This document shows, one piece after another, positions 18,329-26,654 of a DNA stretch of 64,000 nucleotides. The stretch spans positions 1,098,892 through 1,162,891 of the forward strand of contig NZ_FOWC01000002.1 of the NCBI RefSeq assembly GCF_900115345.1, read 5' to 3'. The notes under the pieces are model-generated. The model had not been told where the DNA came from. It did no database searches and saw nothing but the letters and a program-made list of their open reading frames with translations. Position numbers and translations under genes: made by a program. Numbering within the stretch: position 1 is the stretch's first letter; each line of letters opens with the position of its first letter. The DNA is from Amycolatopsis rubida (GTDB lineage: Bacteria; Actinomycetota; Actinomycetes; Mycobacteriales; Pseudonocardiaceae).

Positions 18329-18526
18329 TCACCGCGAAACGCGGCTCCCCGCCTCGGCCGGTTCCGCGCGCACCATCCGATGCGCGGGCTCGACCCGCTT
18401 GCCACCGCCGGAAAAGACGTCCGAAAGCTTCCCGATCAGCATTCCCAGCAGCGGAAGCCAGATCGGGCACAGCATCAGCACCAGCAATGGTCCCATGATC
18501 TTGAAAATCTCCAGGAATCCGTGCAT
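18329..18526 (-). CDS. Small membrane protein downstream of the ECF sigma factor
   Basis: A 65-residue protein with one or two hydrophobic segments (around residues 10-33, IMGPLLVLMLCPIWLPLLG) and a polar, arginine-rich C-terminus. It starts 6 nt after the sigma-factor stop, which suggests co-transcription. I do not recognise the family. It lacks a zinc-finger anti-sigma signature, yet its position would fit a membrane modulator of that sigma factor. Confidence 0.5.
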   Translation of the reverse strand: MHGFLEIFKIMGPLLVLMLCPIWLPLLGMLIGKLSDVFSGGGKRVEPAHRMVRAEPAEAGSRVSR

Positions 18527-18532
18527 CCCAGC

Positions 18533-19075
18533 TCACGCCTTCTCGGTCTCGGCCAGCAGCGTCGCGAGCGTGCGCACCGCACGGTGCTGCAGCGCCCGGA
18601 TGCTGTTGGGGTTCTTGTTCATCGTTTCGGCGACCTCGGCGACGGACAGCCCGGCGAAAAACCGGAGCCGCAGGCACTCGCGCTGCGGTTCGCTGAGGCC
18701 GGTCAGGCACCGCCGCAGCGCCGCCGCCTCGATGCGGGCCAGTGCGAGCCGGTCGGCTCCGCCGCGGATGTCCGGACCGTCGTGGTCTTTCCCGTCGAGG
18801 AGTTCACGCCGGTAGCGGGCCGACTTGCGGTGGTCGCGCAGCAGGTTGTCGGCGATCGTGTACAGCCAGCCGGTGAACGAGCCGACGTCCGGGCGGAAGT
18901 CCGGCAGTTTCCGCCACGCGCGCAGGAACGCCTCGCTCGTCAGGTCTTCGGCGACCGTCGCCGTCGGCACCCGCATCCGCAGGTAGCGAAAGACCGGCGG
19001 CGCGTGTTCCTGGTAGATGACGGCGAACGCGGCCTGGTCGCCAGACCGCGCCCGCCCCAGCAGCTCCGTCTCCAC
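18533..19075 (-). CDS. ECF-type RNA polymerase sigma factor in the alkane operon
   Basis: A 180-residue sigma-70 family protein. Region 2 spans residues 10-80 (FRYLRMRVPTATVAEDLTSE then FLRAWRKLP and GWLYTIADNLLRDH). Region 4 is near the end, with LRLRFFAGLSVAEVAETMNK and a helix-turn-helix carrying NSIRALQHRAVRTL. There is no region 3. The start is GTG, 6 nt after the ferredoxin stop, so it appears to be the third gene of the alkB operon. Its regulon is unknown; self-activation of the operon would be a simple possibility. No zinc-finger anti-sigma gene is adjacent. Confidence 0.87.
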   Translation of the reverse strand: METELLGRARSGDQAAFAVIYQEHAPPVFRYLRMRVPTATVAEDLTSEAFLRAWRKLPDFRPDVGSFTGWLYTIADNLLRDHRKSARYRRELLDGKDHDGPDIRGGADRLALARIEAAALRRCLTGLSEPQRECLRLRFFAGLSVAEVAETMNKNPNSIRALQHRAVRTLATLLAETEKA

Positions 19076-19081
19076 CTGGCC

Positions 19082-19276
19082 TCAATCCTGCAGCCGCAAC
19101 GCCGCGACCGGGCACGCGCGCACCGCCGCGTCGACGAACTGCCGATCCGCCTCGGGCGGAGTCTCGTCGAGGACCTGCACCACTCCGTCGTCCCCGACCT
19201 CGAAGAACTGGTCGGCCATCGCCTCGCACATCCCGAGGCCCTCGCATTTGCCGTGCTCCGCGACGATCTTCAACAC
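19082..19276 (-). CDS. [3Fe-4S]-type ferredoxin
   Basis: A 64-residue small ferredoxin. CEGLGMC (C-x5-C) with a late CPV indicates the single-cluster [3Fe-4S] type that feeds cytochrome P450s and related monooxygenases. The GTG at 19276 overlaps the alkane hydroxylase stop by 7 nt (GTGTTGA), and the frame is set by the cysteine motif. It probably donates electrons to the AlkB-rubredoxin enzyme immediately upstream, receiving them from a ferredoxin reductase. Confidence 0.88.
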   Translation of the reverse strand: MLKIVAEHGKCEGLGMCEAMADQFFEVGDDGVVQVLDETPPEADRQFVDAAVRACPVAALRLQD

Positions 19277-20679
19277 GCCGCCTCCCGCACCACGGGCACG
19301 AAGTCGACCTTGTCGCGCACACCGCAATCGGGGCACGTCCAGTCGTCCGGGATCTCCGACCACGCGGTCCCGGCGGCGAAGCCCTCCAGTTCGTTGCCCT
19401 CCGCGACGCGGTAGACGTAACCGCAGCCAGGGCAGCGCGCCGCGTCCACGTCGTCGGCTAGTTTCGTCCGGGTGTCCTCGGCGGGTTCGTCTGCGGCAGC
19501 GACGACGACCGGGTACTTCTTCAACAGCGACGGGAGTTTGCCCGGCTGCACGTTCGCCTGCCGGAGGTCGCCGTCGAAATGCCGGTAGACCCGCGGATCC
19601 ATCACCTTGCGGAACCACGCCGGGACCAGCGCGACGACCATCATCCCGGTGTAGCCGGTCGGCAGAACCGGGCTTTCCTTGAAGTCACGCAAGGTCTGGA
19701 ACCGGCGCGTCGGGTTCGCGTGGTGATCGCTGTGCCGTTGCAGGTGGTACAGCAGCACATTCGTCGCGACATTGTTGGAGTTCCAGGAATGCGCCGGAGT
19801 AACCCGCTCGTACCGGATCTTGGCACCATTGGTGACCTGCTTGCGCAGCATCCCGTAGTGCTCCATGTAATTCACGATTTCCAGCAGCGAGAACCCGAAC
19901 ACCGCCTGAATCACCAGATACGGCAGGATCCCGACGCCCAGCCAGGCGATCAGCACACCCCACAGCACCACGCTCATCAGCCACGCGTTGAGCACGTCAT
20001 TGCCGAGGTGGAACGGGTGACTCTGCTTGCGGGCATAGCGTTTCCGCTCGACGCCCCAGGCGCTGCGCAGCGAACCGAAGACCGTGCGCGGCCAGAACCG
20101 GTAGAAGCTCTCGCCCAACCGGCTCGATGCCGGGTCCTCCGGAGTCGCGACGCGGACGTGGTGCCCGCGATTGTGCTCGATGTAGAAATGGCCGTAGAAA
20201 CACTGCGCCAGCGCGATTTTCGCGGCCCAGCGCTCGGTGCTTTCCCGTTTGTGGCCGAGTTCGTGCGCGGTGTTGATCCCGATGCCCGCGACCGTGCCCA
20301 GTGTGATCGCGAGGCCGATTTTGCCGCCGACGGACAGATCGCCGCGGGCGAGCATCCACGCGCCCGCCACGAAACCGGCGTATTGCAGCGGCAGGAACAG
20401 GTAGGTGATCCAGCGGTAGTAGCGGTCCTCCTCCAGCGCCTCCATCACCTCGTCCGGCGGATTGGTGTGGTCGTAGCCCGCGACGAGGTCGATCAGCGGC
20501 ACGAGGACGAGCACGACGAGCGGTCCGAGCCACAGCACGGCGTCGGATCCGGTCGCGGCGTGCAGCCCGATCGCGGCGAAGGGCAGCAGCGGCACGACCA
20601 GCCCGAGCAGCCACAGGTGCCGCTTCCGGTCGTGCCAGGCGGTCTCGCCGTTCGCTCCGGCGAGGCGGTACTTCTTCAT
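19270..20679 (-). CDS. alkB: Alkane 1-monooxygenase AlkB fused to rubredoxin
   Basis: A 469-residue protein. Residues ~1-385 are the membrane diiron hydroxylase with hydrophobic segments and the histidine boxes HELGH, HNRGHH, and LQRHSDHH. Residues ~405-460 form a rubredoxin domain with two C-x2-C pairs (CPGCG and CPDCG). The fusion places the electron donor on the hydroxylase, a layout known from Prauserella, Dietzia and relatives. It oxidises n-alkanes to 1-alkanols at the inner membrane. ATG 20679 follows GGAGG by 5 nt. It heads an operon with ferredoxin and ECF sigma and faces a divergent PucR-type gene; the 127-bp gap should hold both promoters. Confidence 0.96.
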   Translation of the reverse strand: MKKYRLAGANGETAWHDRKRHLWLLGLVVPLLPFAAIGLHAATGSDAVLWLGPLVVLVLVPLIDLVAGYDHTNPPDEVMEALEEDRYYRWITYLFLPLQYAGFVAGAWMLARGDLSVGGKIGLAITLGTVAGIGINTAHELGHKRESTERWAAKIALAQCFYGHFYIEHNRGHHVRVATPEDPASSRLGESFYRFWPRTVFGSLRSAWGVERKRYARKQSHPFHLGNDVLNAWLMSVVLWGVLIAWLGVGILPYLVIQAVFGFSLLEIVNYMEHYGMLRKQVTNGAKIRYERVTPAHSWNSNNVATNVLLYHLQRHSDHHANPTRRFQTLRDFKESPVLPTGYTGMMVVALVPAWFRKVMDPRVYRHFDGDLRQANVQPGKLPSLLKKYPVVVAAADEPAEDTRTKLADDVDAARCPGCGYVYRVAEGNELEGFAAGTAWSEIPDDWTCPDCGVRDKVDFVPVVREAAC

Positions 20680-20806
20680 AGCGGCCTCCACGCGGTCTGT
20701 CGTTTTCCTGAAGGTAGGAATTCGCGGGCGGCGGGACACTGTGCGCGAAACCGAAACGCTCGGCTGCGTTGGGTCTCGGGCACGAACCGGGCGTACGGTG
20801 CTGCCT

Positions 20807-22048
20807 GTGACGTCGACGACTGCCGCCACGCTGGCCAAGGTCGCGGACTCGGTCCTGGCCGAGCTCGCGCTGCTCTGCGCGCGGATCGTGGAGGAGATCT
20901 CCGCCGAACTGCCCGCGCTCGCACCCGACGCGCAGGCCGCGGAACTGCTGGACAGCACAGTCCGGGAGAACCTGGTCGCCGCGCTGGGCGTGCTGGGCGG
21001 CGCGACCGAGCCGGTGGACGTCGGGGCACCGCCGGTCGCGCTGGAGTTCGCGCGACGGCTGGCCCAGCGGCGGGTGCCGATCACCGCGATGCTGCGCGCG
21101 TATCGTCTCGGCCAGGCGGCCTTCCAGCAGGAGATGATCGCGCGAATCGCCGCCGAGCAGGTGGAGGCCGCGGACGTCGCGGTCGCCGCCACCGAGCTGT
21201 CGCAGGTCGCCTTCACCTACATCGACAAGATCTCCGAAGAGGTCGTCGAGGCCTACCAGCTGGAACGCGACACCTGGCTGCGCCACCGCAACGCGGCCCG
21301 GCTCGCGAAGGTGCAGGCCGCGCTGTCCGGCAAGCCCGTCGACACCGCCGACGTCGAGAAAACCCTCGGCTACGCGCTGTCGGAACGGCACATCGGCGCG
21401 GTGCTGTGGTGCGGCCCTGAACTGGACGAAAGCGCTCGGCTGACCACCCTGGAACGGCACGCGGCGCTGCTCGCGAACGCGCTCGGCACCACTCCGCTGG
21501 TCGTGGCCCCGGACGCCTCGACCGTGTGGGCCTGGTTCCCAGCCTCGACGCTCGATCTCGACGCGGTGTCCGCCGCGCTCGCCGGCTCACCCGATCCGGT
21601 GCGCGTCGCGTTGGGCGACCCGGCGAGCGGCCTCGCCGGGTTCCGCACCACCCACCAGCAGGCCCGGCAGGCCGAGGCCGTGGCGCAGATGACCGAGCGG
21701 ACGCAACCGCGGCCGGTCACCGCGGCGGCGCAGCTCGGACCTTTGGCGCTGGTCGCGGCGGATCCGTCGGCGGTCGCGGGCTGGGTCCAGTCGGTGCTCG
21801 GCGCGCTGGCCGACGACGACGAGGGGCACCACCGGATGCGCGAGACGGTCTGGGCGTACCTGTCCAGCGGGAGCAGCCTGATGGTCGCCGCGCAGGAGCT
21901 CCACCTGCACAAGAACACCATCCAGTACCGGCTCCGCAAGGCCGAGCAGGAACGCGGCCGTCCGCTGTCGGAGGGACGGATCGACGTCGAGGTCGCGCTG
22001 CTGGCGTGCCGGCTGCTCGGTCCGGCGGTGCTCCGGCCGGTCGACTGA
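20807..22048 (+). CDS. PucR/CdaR-type regulator divergent from alkB
   Basis: A 413-residue regulator. The N-terminal ~170 residues are helical (VADSVLAELALLCARIVEEI and onward), the middle resembles the GGDEF-like sensor segment of PucR proteins, and the C-terminus holds the helix-turn-helix (SSLMVAAQELHLHKNTIQYR, continuing LRKAEQERG). GTG 20807 is preferred: no ribosome binding site precedes it, but TACGGT at 20794-20799 lies at -10 spacing, pointing to a leaderless transcript. Open codons further upstream reach 20741. It probably controls the divergent alkB operon and the downstream reductase genes. Confidence 0.85.
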   Translation: MTSTTAATLAKVADSVLAELALLCARIVEEISAELPALAPDAQAAELLDSTVRENLVAALGVLGGATEPVDVGAPPVALEFARRLAQRRVPITAMLRAYRLGQAAFQQEMIARIAAEQVEAADVAVAATELSQVAFTYIDKISEEVVEAYQLERDTWLRHRNAARLAKVQAALSGKPVDTADVEKTLGYALSERHIGAVLWCGPELDESARLTTLERHAALLANALGTTPLVVAPDASTVWAWFPASTLDLDAVSAALAGSPDPVRVALGDPASGLAGFRTTHQQARQAEAVAQMTERTQPRPVTAAAQLGPLALVAADPSAVAGWVQSVLGALADDDEGHHRMRETVWAYLSSGSSLMVAAQELHLHKNTIQYRLRKAEQERGRPLSEGRIDVEVALLACRLLGPAVLRPVD

Positions 22049-22197
22049 TTTGTGCCGCGGGACCAGTCGGGTCCCGACCTCCCGGTCCGCAGACCGATGC
22101 CCGCGCCCGACCTCGGCGAGAAGACTTCGGGGAACGTCGCCGGGCGGTGCCCATCCTCTCTGTCCGGCGGCGTCCCCAGATCCCGGAGGGCGAGGAC

Positions 22198-23157
22198 ATG
22201 CGCGAGGCAGGACTGGTAGTCGTCGGCGCGGCGCTGGCCGGACTGCGCGCCGCCACCGCCGCGCGCCGGACCGGATACGACGGCCCGGTCACGCTCGTCG
22301 GCGCCGAGCCGCATCTGCCCTATGACCGGCCGCCGCTGTCGAAGGCGTTCCTGGCCGATCCGGACTACGCGCCGCCTACGCTGACCGACACTGGCGCTCT
22401 TTCGTCGCTGATCATCGCCACCGGCTCCGCCCCCGTATCCTTACCGTTCGGCGGACACACCCTCCGCACCCTGGACGACGCCCGAGCGATCCGCGACCGC
22501 ATCCCCACGGCCGAGCGAGCCATCATCATCGGCGGCGGCTTCATCGGCGCGGAAATCGCTTCCGCACTCGCGGGCCTTCATCGCCGCAATGATGTCGACC
22601 TCCGTTGTGGCACAACAGTTCAGGCTGTTGATTCAACCAAAGTCAGGTTGTCCGATGGCAGCGTCCTCGATGCCGACCTCGTGATCGTCGGCATCGGCGC
22701 GCGCCCAGCCCTCGACTGGCTCGCCGGCAGCGGCCTCACGCTGGAAGACGGTGTGCTCTGTGCCGCACCAGGCATCTGCGCCGCCGAAGACGCGGCACGC
22801 TGGCACAACCCGCTGTTCGATGCCACGATGCGACTGGGAAACTGGACCTCCGCCACCGCGCAGGCCGAAGCCGCGGCGCGCAACGCGGTCGGTCCGGTCG
22901 CGAGTCCATTCTCGACAGTGCCGTACTTCTGGTCCGACTGGTACGGCAACCGGATCCAGCTGGTCGGCGTCGTGACCGACGACGTCACCCTGCTCGGCTG
23001 CCCCGGCGACGAATCCTGGCTCGCCCTCTACCGCGCGGGCGACCGGCTGGCCGGCGCGCTGGCACTGAACCAGCCGGGACGGATCATGAAGTACCGCAAC
23101 CAGATCACGCGTCACGCCGCCTGGCAGGACGCACTCAAGCTCGCCACCGCGTGCTGA
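22198..23157 (+). CDS. FAD-dependent ferredoxin/rubredoxin reductase, internally shortened
   Basis: A 319-residue member of the pyridine-nucleotide disulphide reductase family used with ferredoxin-dependent oxygenases. Family features include GAALAGLRAATAARR, PYDRPPLSKAFL, IIATGSAP, IIIGGGFIGAEIA and the C-terminal reductase domain (WSDWYGNRIQLVG). Two blocks normally present are missing: about 45 residues between LSKAFLADPDY and LIIATG, and about 30 after EIASAL, where sequence jumps to LHRRNDVDLRC. The typical length is near 400. The frame stays open, so the gene could make a compact protein or be an in-frame deleted relic. GGAGG precedes ATG 22198. Confidence 0.82.
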   Translation: MREAGLVVVGAALAGLRAATAARRTGYDGPVTLVGAEPHLPYDRPPLSKAFLADPDYAPPTLTDTGALSSLIIATGSAPVSLPFGGHTLRTLDDARAIRDRIPTAERAIIIGGGFIGAEIASALAGLHRRNDVDLRCGTTVQAVDSTKVRLSDGSVLDADLVIVGIGARPALDWLAGSGLTLEDGVLCAAPGICAAEDAARWHNPLFDATMRLGNWTSATAQAEAAARNAVGPVASPFSTVPYFWSDWYGNRIQLVGVVTDDVTLLGCPGDESWLALYRAGDRLAGALALNQPGRIMKYRNQITRHAAWQDALKLATAC

Positions 23158-23174
23158 CGCCTGCGAGGACAACG

Positions 23175-24875
23175 ATGAACGACACCACCACCCGCGAAGA
23201 GACCGACGTCCTCGTGATCGGCTCCGGTTTCGGCGGTTCCGTGAGCGCACTCCGGCTGTCCGAAAAGGGCTACCGCGTCACCGTGCTGGAAGCCGGACCC
23301 CGTCGTACCGAGGACACACTGCCCAAAACCTCTTGGGACGTCCGGAATTTCCTGTGGGCACCACGGCTTGGCTGCTACGGAATCCAGCGCATCCACCTGC
23401 TCCGCGACGTCGTCATCCTCGGCGGCGCGGGCGTGGGCGGCGGTTCCCTCAACTACGCCAACACCCTCTACGAACCGCCCGCGCCGTTTTTCGAAGACCC
23501 GCAGTGGGCGCACGTCACCGACTGGCAAACCGAACTGAAACCGCACTACGACCAGGCCCGCCGGATGCTCGGCGTCACCCAGAACCCCACTGTCACCAAA
23601 GCTGACGAGGTGCTGCACGAGGTCGCCGAAGACCTGGGCGTCGGCTCCTCCTTCCGGCTCACCCCCGTCGGTGTTTTCTTCGGCGACCAGGACACTCCCG
23701 CCGGAACCGTCGTGCCAGACCCGTTCTTCGGCGGTGCCGGACCAGCCCGCCGAACCTGCACCGAATGCGGATCCTGCATGACCGGCTGCCGCGTCGGCGC
23801 CAAAAACACGCTGGACCGCAATTACCTCTACCTGGCCGAACAACGCGGCGCGAACGTCATCCCGATGACCACAGTGCTCGACGTGCGCCCAGCGGACGAC
23901 GGCTACCTCGTCACCGCGGTCCGCACTGGAAAGTCGCCTCGCCGCCGCAAAAACCTGCGCACCTTTTTCGCTCGCGACGTCATCTTCAGCGCAGGCACCT
24001 ACAACACGCAAAAACTGCTCCACCAAGCCCGCGAAACCGGCGCACTGCCCCGGATTTCCGCCAGCCTAGGCCGATTGACCCGGACGAACTCGGAATCCAT
24101 CCTCGGCGCGAAATCGAAACGCAAGGACGTCGACTTCACCCACGGCGTCGCGATCACCTCGTCCATCCACCCGGACGCGCACACGCACCTCGAACCGTGC
24201 CGCTACGGCAAGGGCAGCAATGCGATGTCGCTGCTGCAAACCGCGCTCACCGACGGCGGCAAGCCCGTCCCGCGCTGGCTGACCTGGCTCGGCGCATTCG
24301 CCAGGAACCCGCGCAACCTCACCTGGTTCTCGCCGCGCCGCTGGTCCGAACGCACCATCATCCTGCTGGTGATGCAAACCCTCGACAATTCCATCACGGT
24401 TTCGAGCAAACGCACCCGAACCGGACGCCGCAAACTGACGTCCTCCCCCGGCCACGGCGAACCGAACCCCACCTGGATCCCCGCCGGAAACGACGCCGCC
24501 CGCCGCGTCGCGGAGAAAATCGACGGCATCGCCGGCGGCACCACCGGCGAGATCCTGAACATCCCGATGACCGCCCACTTTATCGGCGGCTGCGCCATTT
24601 CCGACGATCCGGCCAATGGTGTCCTGGACCCCTACCACCGCGTCCACGGCCACCCCGGCCTGCACGTCGTCGACGGCTCGGCGATCTCCGCGAACCTGGG
24701 CGTCAACCCGTCCCTGACGATCACCGCGCAAGCCGAACGCGCGATGGCCCTCTGGCCCAACCACGGCGAAGAGGACCGGCGTCCCCCGCTGGGCGCACCG
24801 TACGAACGCGTCGACCCGGTGCCGCCGCGGAATCCCGCGGTCCCGGCCGGTGCTCACGGCGCACTCATTCCCTGA
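23175..24875 (+). CDS. GMC-family oxidoreductase, cholesterol oxidase (ChoD)-like
   Basis: A 566-residue FAD enzyme. The N-terminal dinucleotide fold reads VIGSGFGGSVSALRLSEKG; GGAGVGGGSLNYANTL marks the GMC FAD region, and the cysteine-rich CTECGSCMTGC with GAKNTL is typical of the ChoD-like subgroup. The C-terminal active-site and FAD region is HFIGGCAISDDPANGV followed by VVDGSAISANLGVNPSLT. ATG 23175 has GAGGA upstream; an earlier in-frame ATG at 23151 overlaps the reductase gene. Following the reductase in the alkB neighbourhood, it may oxidise the 1-alkanol product, though sterol or other alcohols are equally plausible. Confidence 0.88.
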   Translation: MNDTTTREETDVLVIGSGFGGSVSALRLSEKGYRVTVLEAGPRRTEDTLPKTSWDVRNFLWAPRLGCYGIQRIHLLRDVVILGGAGVGGGSLNYANTLYEPPAPFFEDPQWAHVTDWQTELKPHYDQARRMLGVTQNPTVTKADEVLHEVAEDLGVGSSFRLTPVGVFFGDQDTPAGTVVPDPFFGGAGPARRTCTECGSCMTGCRVGAKNTLDRNYLYLAEQRGANVIPMTTVLDVRPADDGYLVTAVRTGKSPRRRKNLRTFFARDVIFSAGTYNTQKLLHQARETGALPRISASLGRLTRTNSESILGAKSKRKDVDFTHGVAITSSIHPDAHTHLEPCRYGKGSNAMSLLQTALTDGGKPVPRWLTWLGAFARNPRNLTWFSPRRWSERTIILLVMQTLDNSITVSSKRTRTGRRKLTSSPGHGEPNPTWIPAGNDAARRVAEKIDGIAGGTTGEILNIPMTAHFIGGCAISDDPANGVLDPYHRVHGHPGLHVVDGSAISANLGVNPSLTITAQAERAMALWPNHGEEDRRPPLGAPYERVDPVPPRNPAVPAGAHGALIP

Positions 24876-25762
24876 TCGCACGGAGAGAACCGCCGCGTCC
24901 TCCTGCCGGATTCCAGTACGCGCCAGGAAGCATTTCCAACGCGGTGGCGGACGCAGACGATTCTTGCTTTGGAACAGGGGAAGATCAGCACTTGCGCGGG
25001 CCTCGTCCCCAGCGCCCCCTGGCTCCGACCCGCACCAAGGTCCGGCACAGCAGACTCACCACCGAGATCGCACCTCCAAGCCACGCCAGCCCTCGTCCCC
25101 CACAACCCCGTGCAGTGAGGCCGCTGCGATTCAGGAACCGTCGCCGCGATCTCGTTCCACCCGGCCCTGGATCTGCCGCTGCTCAACCCGCCTGCGGCAC
25201 GGTCCTTGACCCGGTTCCCGATCGCACCGTTCTGCGCGGGTGTGAACCCGGGCAATGTTGTACTGCCGCCGAACGAGAACTGCGGGTATGGCGTGCAATC
25301 TGCCACCTCACAGGTTTCGATGCGCAACTGCAAGGGGTGCATTTCGTCGCGCTTCTCGCGGGACGAATGACCCGCGACGCTGTCGACCGATGGGCCGGCC
25401 GCTGGCTGACCGACGAGAGTCTCTCGTGGGAGGCACTGGACTGGTGGGCCTTGGATCTTGTTCATGGAATCGACCTGCGCCATCGCCCTGGCGGCGCTGC
25501 GAAGCGGGCACCGTTCTTTCGCCGGGTCCACCGTTTTACGTGCTCAAGAACGAGCAGCGATCCGGTCGCCACCTCCGGCGGGTTCGGACCCGGCCCAGAT
25601 GCCCGGCGTCCACCGCATGTCCACCGACCGCTCATTCCCGGCGGACGACCCACCGCTCCGGGCACTCCAGCGTGGAGGGGCACCTGCGGCCCGGCACAAC
25701 ATCGCCGCCGTTGTCGCCACCCCTAACCGCACCCTCCTGGAATACCAGCTGCCCGGAGGACG
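24876..25762. other. Gene-poor stretch with one possible coding remnant
   Basis: No gene with a credible start, ribosome binding site and family motif was found. One plus-strand stretch at about 25286-25505 reads as protein-like (LAGRMTRDAVDRWAGRWL, then WWALDLVHGIDLRHR), reminiscent of short actinobacterial hypothetical proteins beginning MTRxxxxxWA. It has no clean start and no matching upstream half, so it may be a decayed gene. Confidence 0.4.
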
Positions 25763-26250
25763 GTAAAACCCTCTTACACCCCTGCACCGACCGCCGCCCG
25801 CCTCACGGCACTGGCCCTCGCGCTCGCCATGGCCGGCGGCGGGCAGAAATGCCCCGACATCGATCAGGCTCAAGCTACCTACCCCGTGAGCGGCCCACCG
25901 CCGAATTCGGCCGCACTTGGGAACAAGGAGGCGAACTCAGCGGAGAAACCTGCGGCAACGACTACCCCGGTCTCGACGCCGACGGTCGCGAGCTGCGCCC
26001 TGCCTCCCACTGGGATTCGCCCGGCAACCTGCCCGACAGCGACTGGCCCCGCGCCCAGGCTCTGGCCGACCAGCTTGCCGCAGGTTACGGCTTCAACCCC
26101 ACGCCCAAGGTCCTTCACCAACCAACCTGGCAGCCACGCCGTGGCCCGCACTTCGGCACCGGCAAATACACCACTTTACGAGCGGAGACCGGGTGCCGCC
26201 TGACGGCCGAAGCGCACCACCACGGCGGTCCCAAACCTGACCAGGCGTGA
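25763..26250 (+). pseudogene. Frameshifted lipoprotein-like gene
   Basis: Two plus-strand frames together read as one secreted protein. The first (25763 to about 25910) gives a signal-like segment ARLTALALALAMAGGG and TYPVSGPPPNSA. The second continues with GRTWEQGGELSGETCGNDYP, ADGRELRPASHWDSPGNLP, DWPRAQALADQLAAGYGF and GTGKYTTLRAETGCRLTAEA to the stop at 26250. The shift falls near 25905-25915. A GGAGGA site is followed by GTA where a GTG start would fit. The paired cysteines and this composition resemble small actinobacterial lipoproteins of unknown role. A sequencing error is the main alternative to a true pseudogene. Confidence 0.42.
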
Positions 26251-26500
26251 GCCGAACCCACCGCCGGTTTTCCCAAGTCACAAGAGCAGGACACCACCCG
26301 CTTTTGTCAAACAGTGCCGGCAAGCCGCGTCTTCACCGCAACGAATACCGTTGACCGGAACGGTGCCGGTCTCGCGGTGGCGCAGGTCAGCAGGCGTATT
26401 GCCAAGCCAGGCTGTGCCGCGGCTCTTACGGAGAAGGTCACTCAGCGACTACTCCGATGCCCATCCCCAGAGGGACGTCGAGGCACCTCGGCGATAACGG

Positions 26501-26574
26501 TGCCCCCGACGGGGTTCGAACCCGCACTGGGTCGATTTTAAGTCGACTGCCTCTGCCGATTGGGCTACGGGGGC
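26501..26574 (-). tRNA. tRNA with UAA anticodon, short variable arm (nominal Leu, UUA codon)
   Basis: A 74-nt cloverleaf can be folded fully. The acceptor stem is GCCCCCG with CGGGGGC, the anticodon stem GTCGA with TCGAC, the loop CTTAAAA (anticodon TAA, U33 and A37 in place), the variable region only CCAGT, the T stem GCGGG with CCCGT and T loop TTCGAAC. The discriminator is A; CCA is not encoded (CCG follows). True leucine tRNAs have a long variable arm, which this lacks, so the charging identity is uncertain. It lies upstream of a decayed region and next to the ndh terminator. Confidence 0.85.
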
Positions 26575-26610
26575 CCACCCACCCTAGCGAACCCACCGCC
26601 GGACACGGCA

Positions 26611-26640
26611 AAGCCGGGCCGCCCCAAGGCGACCCGGCTT
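26611..26640 (-). terminator. Terminator hairpin after ndh
   Basis: AAGCCGGG (26611-26618) and CCCGGCTT (26633-26640) pair perfectly, with a further CGCC/GGCG inner stem. It lies 14 bp beyond the NADH dehydrogenase stop and before the tRNA gene on the same strand. Confidence 0.75.
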
Positions 26641-26654
26641 GACCAAAAAGACGT

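Noticed and set aside
23765..25726. 653-codon plus-strand open frame crossing the GMC gene
   Set aside because: Its first two thirds are an Arg/Pro-rich shadow of the GMC gene; only the segment near 25286-25505 looks protein-like.
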